A DNA stretch of 64,000 bases, taken from positions 248,001 through 312,000 of the forward strand of contig JAGYWI010000002.1 in NCBI GenBank assembly GCA_018606805.1. The letters are read 5' to 3'. Shown here piece by piece: positions 17,617-26,204 of this stretch. This DNA is from Candidatus Magnetomicrobium cryptolimnococcus. Lineage in GTDB: Bacteria; Nitrospirota; Thermodesulfovibrionia; Thermodesulfovibrionales; Magnetobacteriaceae. Position 1 is the first letter of the stretch. The number at the start of each line of letters is the position of its first letter. The position numbers were made by a program, and so were the translations under genes. The notes under the pieces were generated by a model. That model was not told the DNA's origin, did no database searches, and was given only the letters and a program-made list of their open reading frames with translations.

Positions 17617-18912
17617 ATGGGGCTTTTTGAGGATATATGCTCTTTTAGAAATCTATGTGATGCCTTTGATAAGGTTGAAGAAAATGCAGGGGCTCCGGGA
17701 ATTGATAATATAACTATTGAAGAGTTCTCGGTTAGTCTTAATAGCAGACTTACATCATTAAGGAACTCTCTCCTTGACAAAACTTACCGCTCTTTACCGC
17801 TGCGTAAAATAGGTATAAAAAAATCCGATGGAACGCTTAGAAAACTCCTTATTCCCACAGTAAGAGACAGAGTAGTGCAAACCGCTGCATGTTTTGTGCT
17901 TACTCCACTTTTGGATAAAGAGTTTATGGAACAGGGCTCTGTATTAAGAAAAGAAGATGAGCGGATAGTTATAACAAAGGGTGAGCAGGTAATTAAAGAA
18001 ATTCCAGCTATAAAAATAGACCAGATATTACTTTTTGGGAGCATACAGGTAACCACTCAGGCAATGAAGTATTGCCTTGAGCAAGATATTCCTATAATAA
18101 TACTTTCAAGTACTGGAAAATACTATGGAGCTGTGGAGTCATTCAATTATGTTAACCCAGTACTCCATGCCAAACAGTTTGAGCTTTCAGGCAGCGAAGG
18201 TTTTTCGTTAACCGTTGGTAAAGCCATCGTAAGAGCCAAATTGCTTAATTCCAAAATACTTATGCAAAAATATGATAGAAATAGAAATGAACCTATACTT
18301 GGTACAACTATAAACACTATTAATTCAGTACTAAATAAACTATCTAGCGTGGAAACCATAGCTGAGCTTATGGGTATGGAGGGGGCAGGTTCTGCAGCTT
18401 ATTTTTCTGTCTTAAGGGCTTTAGTAGGCAGTGAGTGGGGTTTTAACGCGAGAAAAAAACAACCGCCTACTGATCCGGTAAATAGTATGCTAAGCTACGG
18501 ATATACCCTGCTCTTTTATAATTTTTACGCATTAGTGCGGTCTCACGGACTGCATCCTTATGCAGGTTTTTTACACGGTATAAGACACGGACATCCCGCG
18601 TTGGTTTCCGATCTTGTCGAGGAATTTAGGGCTCCTGTTGTTGATGCTGTGGTGCTTAATATTATTTCAAGAAACGCTCTAAGTCTTGATGATTTTGATA
18701 TATCAGACAGTGATGGCTTTCCTTGTCTTTTAAAGAGCAATGCAAGGAAGGTTTTTATAAAGGCATTTGAAAGTAAAATGAACAGTCTGATTTTACATAA
18801 AACATCTGGAATTCGCACAGACTACAGGCGATGTATGGATTTACAGGTTCAAATGCTTAAAAGATTAATCGAAGGAACGTTACAGGAATATAAACCATTT
18901 ACGATTAAATAA
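17617..18912 (+). CDS. cas1: RT-Cas1 fusion with deleted RT catalytic core
   Basis: Chosen start is ATG 17617, behind GGGAGGAAGTA. Residues 1-104 are the N-terminus of a group II-intron-like reverse transcriptase: GAPGIDNITIEEF (RT0) and LPLRKIGIKKSDGTLRKLLI plus PTVRDRVVQTA (RT1). The usual continuation (CSFGxRxGRS, the Asp of RT3, YADD of RT5, thumb) is absent. Instead DKEFME runs directly into QGSVLRKEDERIVI, the start of Cas1. The Cas1 part (about 105-431) is full length, with GMEGAGSAAYF (catalytic Glu), GFLHGIRHGHPALVSDLVEEFR (His and Asp/Glu). It should integrate spacers but cannot reverse-transcribe. cas2 follows after two bases. Confidence 0.9.
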   Translation: MGLFEDICSFRNLCDAFDKVEENAGAPGIDNITIEEFSVSLNSRLTSLRNSLLDKTYRSLPLRKIGIKKSDGTLRKLLIPTVRDRVVQTAACFVLTPLLDKEFMEQGSVLRKEDERIVITKGEQVIKEIPAIKIDQILLFGSIQVTTQAMKYCLEQDIPIIILSSTGKYYGAVESFNYVNPVLHAKQFELSGSEGFSLTVGKAIVRAKLLNSKILMQKYDRNRNEPILGTTINTINSVLNKLSSVETIAELMGMEGAGSAAYFSVLRALVGSEWGFNARKKQPPTDPVNSMLSYGYTLLFYNFYALVRSHGLHPYAGFLHGIRHGHPALVSDLVEEFRAPVVDAVVLNIISRNALSLDDFDISDSDGFPCLLKSNARKVFIKAFESKMNSLILHKTSGIRTDYRRCMDLQVQMLKRLIEGTLQEYKPFTIK

Positions 18913-18914
18913 AA

Positions 18915-19190
18915 ATGACATATATAATATCTTACGACATATCGGATGACAACATTAGACTTGGAGTTGGAAAACTTTTGGAAGGTTTTGGGTTGAGGGT
19001 CCAAAAAAGTGTTTTCGAATGTAGGATATCAGACACATACTTTGCTGAGATAAGAAAAACAATTGCAGGTATGATAGATAAAGAAACAGACAACGTAAGA
19101 TACTACAGACTTTGCCGTAAATGTGAGACAGAAGCTGAATTTTATGGAGAGGCTGTTGTTGAGGATGATTGTGGTTTCTTTATAGTTTAG
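18915..19190 (+). CDS. cas2: CRISPR-associated Cas2, first copy
   Basis: A 91-residue protein starting TYIISYDISDDNIR, the Cas2 beta strand with the conserved aspartate, then FGLRVQKSVFEC. Cas2 dimers bridge two Cas1 dimers in the spacer integration complex. It begins two bases after the RT-Cas1 stop, so translation is coupled. A downstream paralog (19313-19588) shares about half its residues. The C-terminus (VVEDDCGFFIV) is complete. Confidence 0.93.
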   Translation: MTYIISYDISDDNIRLGVGKLLEGFGLRVQKSVFECRISDTYFAEIRKTIAGMIDKETDNVRYYRLCRKCETEAEFYGEAVVEDDCGFFIV

Positions 19191-19193
19191 TAA

Positions 19194-19292
19194 TATAGCG
19201 AATTTTGATTTAATGGGTAATAAAAACTAAGGGCTTGCCCCTAGTGGTAGTCCTGAATGGGTAGTGTCGTAATCAAATTGAAATGTGCTATA
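19194..19292. mobile_element. Miniature element between the two cas2 genes
   Basis: Ends TATAGCGAATTTTGATTTAA (left) and AATCAAATTGAAATGTGCTA (right) are imperfect inverted repeats of the TATAGCACATTTCGATTT family, also found nested at about 19845-19993 and 29067-29218. The interior has AAGGGCTTGCCCCTA and GGTAGTCCTGAATGGGTAGTG, the latter like the sequence at the end of cas6. It is about 99 bp long and leaves the cas2 copy 2 ribosome-binding site intact. Confidence 0.65.
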
Positions 19293-19312
19293 GTTTTGGG
19301 GGTGGCTTGTAA

Positions 19313-19588
19313 ATGTTGACAGTCATAACTTACGATATAACAGATGATAGGTGCAGAGAAAAATTATCAAATGAACTTGAAAATTTTGGACTGCGGGTGC
19401 AAAGGAGCGTTTTTGAGTGTTTTTTGACAGAAAGCCTCCTTATAGAGGTAAAAGAAAGGGTAATGTCCATAATAGATGTAGAGCAAGATAGTGTTAGATT
19501 TTATACTCTTTGTAAAACAGATGAAGAATATATTAAATGTGATGGCAATTGTGTAATACACCGGAATGAAGATTATTTTATGGTTTAG
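19313..19588 (+). CDS. cas2: CRISPR-associated Cas2, second copy
   Basis: A 91-residue protein with LTVITYDITDDRCRE and FGLRVQRSVFECF, clearly Cas2 but well diverged from copy 1, so not a recent duplicate. The catalytic-type aspartates in YDITDD are kept and the C-terminus is complete. A GGGGGTGG Shine-Dalgarno precedes the ATG by seven bases. A Cas2 heterodimer, or two alternative adaptation complexes, is possible. No CRISPR array follows it. Confidence 0.92.
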   Translation: MLTVITYDITDDRCREKLSNELENFGLRVQRSVFECFLTESLLIEVKERVMSIIDVEQDSVRFYTLCKTDEEYIKCDGNCVIHRNEDYFMV

Positions 19589-19789
19589 TGATAATTTTTG
19601 TTGCATAATTATTATAGGTTTGTGTATAATTTTAAGAAAAATAAGTCTTTCTGTAGCGCATGAGATTTTGTGAGTTAAAGTAAAGGATTATGTTGTTTGA
19701 TGTAACGATGGAATATATAAGGTATTTGTGGCACTGGAGTTTATGTGTTATAAAATTGAAAGATAAAGGTAGTGTTAGCGGTTTTTAAT

Positions 19790-20070
19790 CAATACCGTTC
19801 GGCATAAATATTGTTTAAATAAAATTTCACAAATTTATAACACCTTTCGATTTGATAAGGACAAAGTGTAGATAATAAAAATAGGGCAGACACATAGGTC
19901 TGCCCCTACAATACCCGTATTTTTGTAGGGGCGAACCTATGTGTTCGCCCTATTTTTGTTACCTATTAAATCGAAATGCGCTAATGACAAATAGACTCAA
20001 AATAAATACACCGTGAAAGTGTTTTTAACTGTAACTATACCATCAGCATAATTAATGCCGAACGGTATTG
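19790..20070. mobile_element. 281-bp miniature element with 9-bp target duplication
   Basis: Perfect 16-bp terminal inverted repeats CAATACCGTTCGGCAT (19790-19805) and its complement (20055-20070) are flanked by direct repeats GTTTTTAAT (19781-19789, 20071-20079). Nested inside is a second element with ends resembling TAGCGCATTTCGATTTAATA and a central hairpin built from AGGGCAGACACATAGGTCTG and GGGGCGAACCTATGTGTTCG. There is no coding content. It lies in the 1025-bp gene-free gap after the second cas2. Confidence 0.85.
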
Positions 20071-20339
20071 GTTTTTAATAGAAGAATTGTAAAAAATATA
20101 CATATAAACTTGATTTTTGTTATACTAATAGTAGAAAGAGGACAGAGGTTTCCTATGCGGTCCAAAGGTGATTTTTTGCACCGTTAATGTTCTTTAACAA
20201 CTATGTATAACGCTCTATTTGCCAGTAATGTCATGTGGTATTTTTAAGTGTAGTGTGTCAAGTATCCCAGTGCAAAGTACAAGGGCAGAGGAGCGTTTAA
20301 CCATGTCGTTATATCGAATAATGGCATGTTGGGCAATCC

Positions 20340-20480
20340 TGACCACTTTGCACCAATATGGAACGTTATTTTAAGAATAACTTACATTATTTGTCCGATT
20401 TATGAATATTTCTCTCCACTTGGAACGCCAACTTTTAATTGCGACACAGTCTTAATGACGAGACAGGGGGCTGGACTATT
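20340..20480. repeat. Copy of a 115-bp repeat with IS1182-like end
   Basis: The stretch starting CACTTTGCACCAATATGGAA is nearly identical to about 27815-27920. It ends AATTGCGACACAGTCTTAATGA followed by GGGGGCTGGACTATTA, the terminal sequence of local IS1182-type elements. The left terminus is missing here. The neighbouring 20080-20340 shows no recognisable gene. Confidence 0.65.
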
Positions 20481-20492
20481 ACGACGATAGAA

Positions 20493-20601
20493 GTTTTAGG
20501 AAGTGCGTAGGCGCACTCCCGTAAGGGGTGCGGGGGGATAACAGGGAGGTGCGCCTCCGCACCCTTTTTATCTAAAAGGGGTTTCCCCCCGTTTTTTTTC
20601 T
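20493..20601. repeat. Compound hairpin repeat, copy 3
   Basis: GTGCGTAGGCGCAC and GGTGCGCCTCCGCACC palindromes sit inside a GGGGGGATAAC...CTAAAAGGGGTTTCCCCCC hairpin, the same family as 33869-33915 and 51798-51922. It lies just after the stop of the hybrid kinase (minus strand) and is followed by a T-run, so here it could terminate that transcript. Confidence 0.65.
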
Positions 20602-20613
20602 TTCCTTAACTTA

Positions 20614-23600
20614 TCATTTCTGTTTGTCTATCCATGCACTTATTAACCTAATTAACATATCAAAATCCACAGGTTTTGTAATATACTCATCAGCTCCTGC
20701 TGCTATACATTTCTGCCTATCATCTTTCATAGCCTTTGCCGTTAACGCTATTATCGGTATATGCCGTATATGTTCATCCCGTCGAATGTTTTTAATTGCC
20801 TCGTAACCGTCCATAACAGGCATCATTATATCCATCAAAATCAAATCTACATTTGGATTTTCCTTTAAAAGCTCAATAGCCTTTTCACCGTTTAAGGCTA
20901 TGAGCGTTTCAGCACCAAACTCTTCAAGTGTTGCAGACATCACAAATATATTTTTCGAATCATCATCAACAATAACGATACGTTTACCGTCAAGAATTCG
21001 CTCCTTATAGAGTGCTTTCTGTGAGTCTTTTTGTTGAAGTTTATCTAGTTTATGCAAAAAAAGCCCGATTTCTTCTTTAAGACGCAAATAGGAATTAGCG
21101 CTCTTTGCTATTATGCTATTTGAATATCTCTCTACTTGCCCTTGCTCTTCTAAGGTTAACTGCCTAGCCGTATATATTACAACTGGAATTTCCAGTTGTT
21201 CATCGCTGATAAATTTACAAATCTCAAGGCCACTGCCGTCTTCCAGCTGAAGGTCTACGACGACGGCATCGTAAATCCCACGTTTAATCTCCTCCTTTGC
21301 CTCCGCAACAGTGGCAACCCCCTTAATATTTACATAATCCTCATCCAAAAACTCCTCAAGGGCATCTCTTTGGTGCTCGTTATCCTCAATAATTAACAAG
21401 TCCTTTGGATATTTTTCTGAAAAACTATCCAGTCTTTTAATGACGTCTTTAATATCTTCATGTGTAACAGGTTTTTTAGTAAACCCAATAGCCCCAAGCT
21501 TTTGAAATGCAATATCCCTCTCCCACCCAGAAAGTATATTTACCGGTATATGCTGTGTATTAATATTTGCCTTTAAACTTTTTAATAGCTCAATGCCATC
21601 CATATCGGGCAGCCCCAAATCAAGGACAATCCCCGTTGGTAGATATTTAACAGCAAGCTCAAGCCCCTCTTTCCCTAAATTAGTAGCCAAGACCTTAAAC
21701 CCATACTCACGTATTTCATCACAAAGCATATCCAAAAACACAAGGTCATCTTCAATTACAAGTATCACACGGTCGCCGTTTGCCACGTTATTTCTGTCAT
21801 CAGTTATGTTTAGGCTTACGTTTTCAGTATTGATATTATGTTCCAGTTCTACCTTTGACGGTTCTACATCAAAGGCGATATTTTCCGTCTTCTTTTCCTT
21901 TTTTATATGAATATTATCAAAAATTTGCTTACCTAAAATTATCGAAGATGGTAGCAAGAGTGTAAACTCACTGCCCTTACCAACTTCACTTGAGACCAGA
22001 ATTCTACCCTTTAAAAGCCGCACAAATTCCTTGCTTATTGAAAGCCCAAGGCCAGTGCCCCCGTGCGTTCTACTTATAGAGCCGTCCACTTGGTGAAATG
22101 CCTCAAATATAATTGAAAGCTTATCTTCAGGAATACCTGCACCAGTATCAATAACAGCCATTTGCACTGGCAAGTCCTTATCCTTACTTGGCGATATTTC
22201 AAAAGACACAGTCCCTTTTTCTGTAAATTTGAAGGCATTTGAAAGCAAATTGCGAATAACCTGAGAGAGTTTTTCCTCATCGGTTGCAATTGTAACATTT
22301 AGGTTATCAGCAACAACAAATTGAAGTCCCTTTTCATTAGCCATGTCTTGAAACATTTCTTTTAAATTATTAGCAAAATCTGTTGTTGAAAAGCTTGTTA
22401 TATTTAAAGATATTTTACCAGCCTCTACTTTAGATAAGTCAAGGATGTCATTAATCAATCGCAAAAGCTCGTTACCGGAGGCATGTATAACATCTAATTT
22501 TTTAACATCATCGGGGCTAAAGTTGTTATTTTTATTTTGACTTAAAAGTTTAGAAAGTAATATTATCGAATTAAGCGGAGTCCGCAGTTCATGAGACATA
22601 TTAGCCAGAAACTCGGACTTATACTTATTGCTTAGCTCAAGTTCCTGAGCCTTTCTATTAAGTTCAGCACGGGTTGCTATTAAGGATTTATTGCGCTCTT
22701 TTAGCTCCTCAGTTTGAGCCTCAAGTTCTTGCTGCTGCTGCTCCATTTGCACGTTTGCCTCTTCAAGTTCCTGTGAACTCCTTCTAAGTTCTTCTCCTAC
22801 CCTTTCAGATTCCTCTAAAAGTACCCGCACCTTTTCTGCCTGTAGTACAGTAAATAAAAAACTAGCAAAAATATTGCTTGCCGCCGCCAAAAACTCCATC
22901 TTTATCTTAGTGTACACCTCATGACTTCCAAGCTCCACAACGCCGTACATTTCTCCCTCGTATAACAATGGAAATGTGTAGGTATTTAGTGGCGGCTCAT
23001 TCGTTGTGCCAGTAGCTATAATAGCCTGTGCCCTTTTAATATTTTTTAAAAGAATAGGTGTACTTTGAAGTGCCACCTGACCAACAACCCCTTCACCAAT
23101 CTTAAACTTGCTGGCAAGGTCCTCTCTTTCCACAAAGGCGTACGATGAGTACTGAGTAAGGTCGCCTGTTTCACTTCTATACAGGTAGAAAGCCCCCAAA
23201 GCAGACTGCGTATACGATGCAATGTACTGCAACGCCTTATAGCCTAACACCTCAACCGTTTGATTGCCAGTAAGCACATTATTAAGACCATTAAGGCCAT
23301 CTTTAAGCCAATTTTGTGTCTCATTTTGTAAAGAACTATCACGCAGCCTATTAGTCATCATAATCAAAGCTGTACCCAGCTCATCCTTATCACTTCTTGA
23401 GGCAACAACTACGTTAAAGTCCCCAGCCGCTATAGCATTTGCCTGCTTTACCACATCACGCAAGACCATAACCATTTGATAGAGGGCTTGTCCCAACATA
23501 TCCTTTTCACCCTTAATCTCGTACTCATGGGAAAAATCCCCCTTTGAGATTTTTTGAGCAACCGTAGCAACCTCACGCAGATTTAAAATCATTTGAGTTA

Positions 23601-25032
23601 TAGCCTGCCCTAAAAAATCGTTACTTCCCTTTATATCAACACTCTTTGTTAGGTCTCCCCTGGCAACTGCATATATAACAGAGGTTATATCCTGCAAAGA
23701 CAGCATCATACTTTTAAGTGCATTGCCTAAGAGGTCTCGCTCAGACTGTACGGTAACCTCATTAGTAAAGTCCCTCAAGGCAACAGCATTTGCCTGCTCA
23801 ATCGTCAATTGTATGTTACTTATTAACCGATTGGTGGATTCAATCATATCACCAACTTCATCCTTTGCCGAATACTCATATTCTTCATCAAGGATTTCGC
23901 CCCTTGCCATATGCCTTAAATGCCTTGTAACAAACAATAGCGGCGGTATCATGCCTCCTATAAATATTTTTATAACTAAGCCTACTGCAAGCAATACTGC
24001 CAATAAAATAATGATAAATGCGTACTTAAAGTTGTGCAGTTTTCGCATGACATCACTTTCATATTGTTGTGAAAATACTATCCAGTAATAGTTTTTATCA
24101 TTTAAGATAGGATAAAATCTAATAAAACTTGTTATTAAGCCATCACCTAAATAAGTACCAGATTCTTCTGTTTTCATCAGTTTAAATATTTCCGGAAAAT
24201 CTCTTGCAAAAGAAGCATCCCCATTTAACTGTGAGGCCCATAACTTGCTCTCATTATGATGGTAAAGATAATCCCCTTCCATATTAATCATATGCAAATG
24301 ATTAACTGCATAACTATTTGTAGCATTTTTTTGTATCTCTTTACTTTCCATAACACTTAAAACTTTATCAGCTAAGACATCAAATACCAAAATCCCCTTC
24401 TTCACACTATTTTTATCAATGATTGGGATAGCATATCTAACTACAGGTATCACCGGTCTTACAATCTTCCCTTTTTCCGTATACAACTGTATATCTGATA
24501 CTGAGACAATCCCTTTTTTCGACATCATAGCATTAGATAAAAAGGTATCAGTAAGGTAGTTAATATCATCTGGATTTAAATCAATAAAAACCTCATCTTT
24601 ATTATGATCATAGATAACCCGTACCTTTATATATCCATCTTGACTAATGAAAAGCAGATTATGAAATTTCTTTTTTGAAACTAATATATCATAAAATATC
24701 CGAACAGTTTCTCTTAACCATCTATCTTTAAAGGATTTTTCACCAACATCTTCCCAACTAAGATAACGCTCAAAACTCATTAACTCAGAAAGAAACACCA
24801 AATCCTGCGGCACACTTCCTAAGTATCTGCTTATTTCAATAGAAAGCATCTTAACTTCATTTATAGCTAAATCAAGGGACTTTTCTCTGTAAGCATCCGT
24901 AGCACTTCTAAACCCGTAATAACCAATAACAGACATTGACAAAAACACGATGATAAATAAAAGCATCCCTAACTTAAATTTAATACTGGTATTTTGAAAA
25001 TTCCATATAAATAACTTATTCAATAAAAACAC
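20614..25032 (-). CDS. Hybrid sensor histidine kinase with three receiver domains
   Basis: About 1472 residues. Order: membrane helix (about 20-42), extracytoplasmic Cache-like sensor (45-335), second helix (about 338-362), HAMP followed by three further HAMP-like repeats with ANAVALRDF, IYAVARGDL, AQKISKGDF and ANAIAAGDF (365-590), GAF (610-765), glutamine/glutamate-rich coiled coil (770-805), HisKA with phospho-His in MSHELRTP (about 811), HATPase with DTGAGIPEDKL and GGTGLGLSIS, then three REC domains with Asp in LDLGLPDMDG, VDLQLEDGSG and MDIMMPVMDG. Likely start is TTG about 25023, six bases after GAGAGGTG. Ligand unknown. Confidence 0.9.
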   Translation of the reverse strand: MFLLNKLFIWNFQNTSIKFKLGMLLFIIVFLSMSVIGYYGFRSATDAYREKSLDLAINEVKMLSIEISRYLGSVPQDLVFLSELMSFERYLSWEDVGEKSFKDRWLRETVRIFYDILVSKKKFHNLLFISQDGYIKVRVIYDHNKDEVFIDLNPDDINYLTDTFLSNAMMSKKGIVSVSDIQLYTEKGKIVRPVIPVVRYAIPIIDKNSVKKGILVFDVLADKVLSVMESKEIQKNATNSYAVNHLHMINMEGDYLYHHNESKLWASQLNGDASFARDFPEIFKLMKTEESGTYLGDGLITSFIRFYPILNDKNYYWIVFSQQYESDVMRKLHNFKYAFIIILLAVLLAVGLVIKIFIGGMIPPLLFVTRHLRHMARGEILDEEYEYSAKDEVGDMIESTNRLISNIQLTIEQANAVALRDFTNEVTVQSERDLLGNALKSMMLSLQDITSVIYAVARGDLTKSVDIKGSNDFLGQAITQMILNLREVATVAQKISKGDFSHEYEIKGEKDMLGQALYQMVMVLRDVVKQANAIAAGDFNVVVASRSDKDELGTALIMMTNRLRDSSLQNETQNWLKDGLNGLNNVLTGNQTVEVLGYKALQYIASYTQSALGAFYLYRSETGDLTQYSSYAFVEREDLASKFKIGEGVVGQVALQSTPILLKNIKRAQAIIATGTTNEPPLNTYTFPLLYEGEMYGVVELGSHEVYTKIKMEFLAAASNIFASFLFTVLQAEKVRVLLEESERVGEELRRSSQELEEANVQMEQQQQELEAQTEELKERNKSLIATRAELNRKAQELELSNKYKSEFLANMSHELRTPLNSIILLSKLLSQNKNNNFSPDDVKKLDVIHASGNELLRLINDILDLSKVEAGKISLNITSFSTTDFANNLKEMFQDMANEKGLQFVVADNLNVTIATDEEKLSQVIRNLLSNAFKFTEKGTVSFEISPSKDKDLPVQMAVIDTGAGIPEDKLSIIFEAFHQVDGSISRTHGGTGLGLSISKEFVRLLKGRILVSSEVGKGSEFTLLLPSSIILGKQIFDNIHIKKEKKTENIAFDVEPSKVELEHNINTENVSLNITDDRNNVANGDRVILVIEDDLVFLDMLCDEIREYGFKVLATNLGKEGLELAVKYLPTGIVLDLGLPDMDGIELLKSLKANINTQHIPVNILSGWERDIAFQKLGAIGFTKKPVTHEDIKDVIKRLDSFSEKYPKDLLIIEDNEHQRDALEEFLDEDYVNIKGVATVAEAKEEIKRGIYDAVVVDLQLEDGSGLEICKFISDEQLEIPVVIYTARQLTLEEQGQVERYSNSIIAKSANSYLRLKEEIGLFLHKLDKLQQKDSQKALYKERILDGKRIVIVDDDSKNIFVMSATLEEFGAETLIALNGEKAIELLKENPNVDLILMDIMMPVMDGYEAIKNIRRDEHIRHIPIIALTAKAMKDDRQKCIAAGADEYITKPVDFDMLIRLISAWIDKQK

Positions 25033-25062
25033 CTCTCTTTAACTTTTCAATAAAAACCAAAA

Positions 25063-25989
25063 CTACTGTAAGGATTTGATTAACTGTAAACGTTTAATAC
25101 ACCAGCCTAAAATTTGCTGAGCATCTCCGGGTACCTTATTTTCATAATACTTTGCAGAAGGTGTCATAGAGTTTACTAAGCCAAGACTGGCTTTAACCGT
25201 TTGAAGCTCAGCTACAACCATCAAAGTCATCTCAAAGACATCCTTTGGATTTATAGACTCGCGTGCCTTAAAGGCATAAAAATCCGTTGTCTCTACACCA
25301 GCCATACCTTGTATTGTTTGCACAACTTTCATTAGTTCATAAGCTGTTGCAAAGGTATCCCTTGGTAAGGCATCCTTATTTTTCTTGGGCGGTATCGTAT
25401 TATCAATTATGTTTAATTTGTCCAGTATAGTAGTAACATCTTCTAATATACGCATACCTTCAGAAAAAACATTAGCAGGCGTAAACTGCTCACCGTTTAG
25501 TAAATCCATTCTGGCAGAAATTACATCAAGCGTAGTGAAGATATCATTAGGAGTTTTCATAGAAAAATCGTCCTTTTGGTTAAAAGCAGTAGTTTCCGTT
25601 ATACCAAGCCTTCTTTTTATAAACTTAAGTTCCATTAGTATCCGCTCAACTTGTTCATACACAAATATCATATCAATCGCCTTAGCTGGCTGCCAAGAAG
25701 ATACTGAAATAATGGGTATATTTAGCTTTTCTCGCAAAATGTTAATTTTAATTAATACCTCATAGGTCTTTTGCCATATATGATGGGGTTTAAAGGCAAC
25801 ATTTCTTTCAACCGGTTTAACATCCTGCACAACATTTAGATGCCTTTCTATACTACTTAGCTCATAGCCAATCTCTATACAACACCTGTAAACATGTACC
25901 CCATCCATTTCCACATCATGATAGCTATAGCCAGACTCTAAAGGTAATAACAAAATACCTATTATGAAAAAAAACATATATTTTTTCAT
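25063..25989 (-). CDS. Secreted repeat protein beside the hybrid kinase
   Basis: A 308-residue protein with a signal peptide (KKYMFFFIIGILLLPLESGYSY). The mature part has about five diverged helical repeats, each starting P-x-D-x-F/A and ending with a leucine-rich helix: TPNDIFTTLDVISARMDLL, PRDTFATAYELMKVVQTI, NPKDVFEMTLMVVAELQT and PGDAQQILGWCIKRLQLI. Family not recognised. It lies 30 bases upstream of the kinase on the same strand, so it is probably co-transcribed and may be a periplasmic sensing partner; that is inference. Confidence 0.75.
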   Translation of the reverse strand: MKKYMFFFIIGILLLPLESGYSYHDVEMDGVHVYRCCIEIGYELSSIERHLNVVQDVKPVERNVAFKPHHIWQKTYEVLIKINILREKLNIPIISVSSWQPAKAIDMIFVYEQVERILMELKFIKRRLGITETTAFNQKDDFSMKTPNDIFTTLDVISARMDLLNGEQFTPANVFSEGMRILEDVTTILDKLNIIDNTIPPKKNKDALPRDTFATAYELMKVVQTIQGMAGVETTDFYAFKARESINPKDVFEMTLMVVAELQTVKASLGLVNSMTPSAKYYENKVPGDAQQILGWCIKRLQLIKSLQ

Positions 25990-26204
25990 GACATTAAATC
26001 ATCCCCTTAGTTTTATAACAAATACTTGCCAACTGCGCATAAATCTTTTTTTTTGACACTATTCATGGCAATCTTTTCTTTTTGTACCAAATCTATTATA
26101 ATAGTCTTATTGATAGTATTATAATGGTTTTTTGAAACTAAAAAAAAGGATATATTATTGTTTATTAAATTAAATCACGCCTATGCACTAATGATTAGCC
26201 AATC

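Noticed and set aside
20190-20340. Possible transposase remnant before the 115-bp repeat
   Set aside because: No frame longer than about 20 residues resembled a known family, so nothing could be supported.
19589-20613. Possible CRISPR array after the second cas2
   Set aside because: No regularly spaced direct repeats of 25-40 bases by eye; repeats present are inverted and belong to miniature elements.
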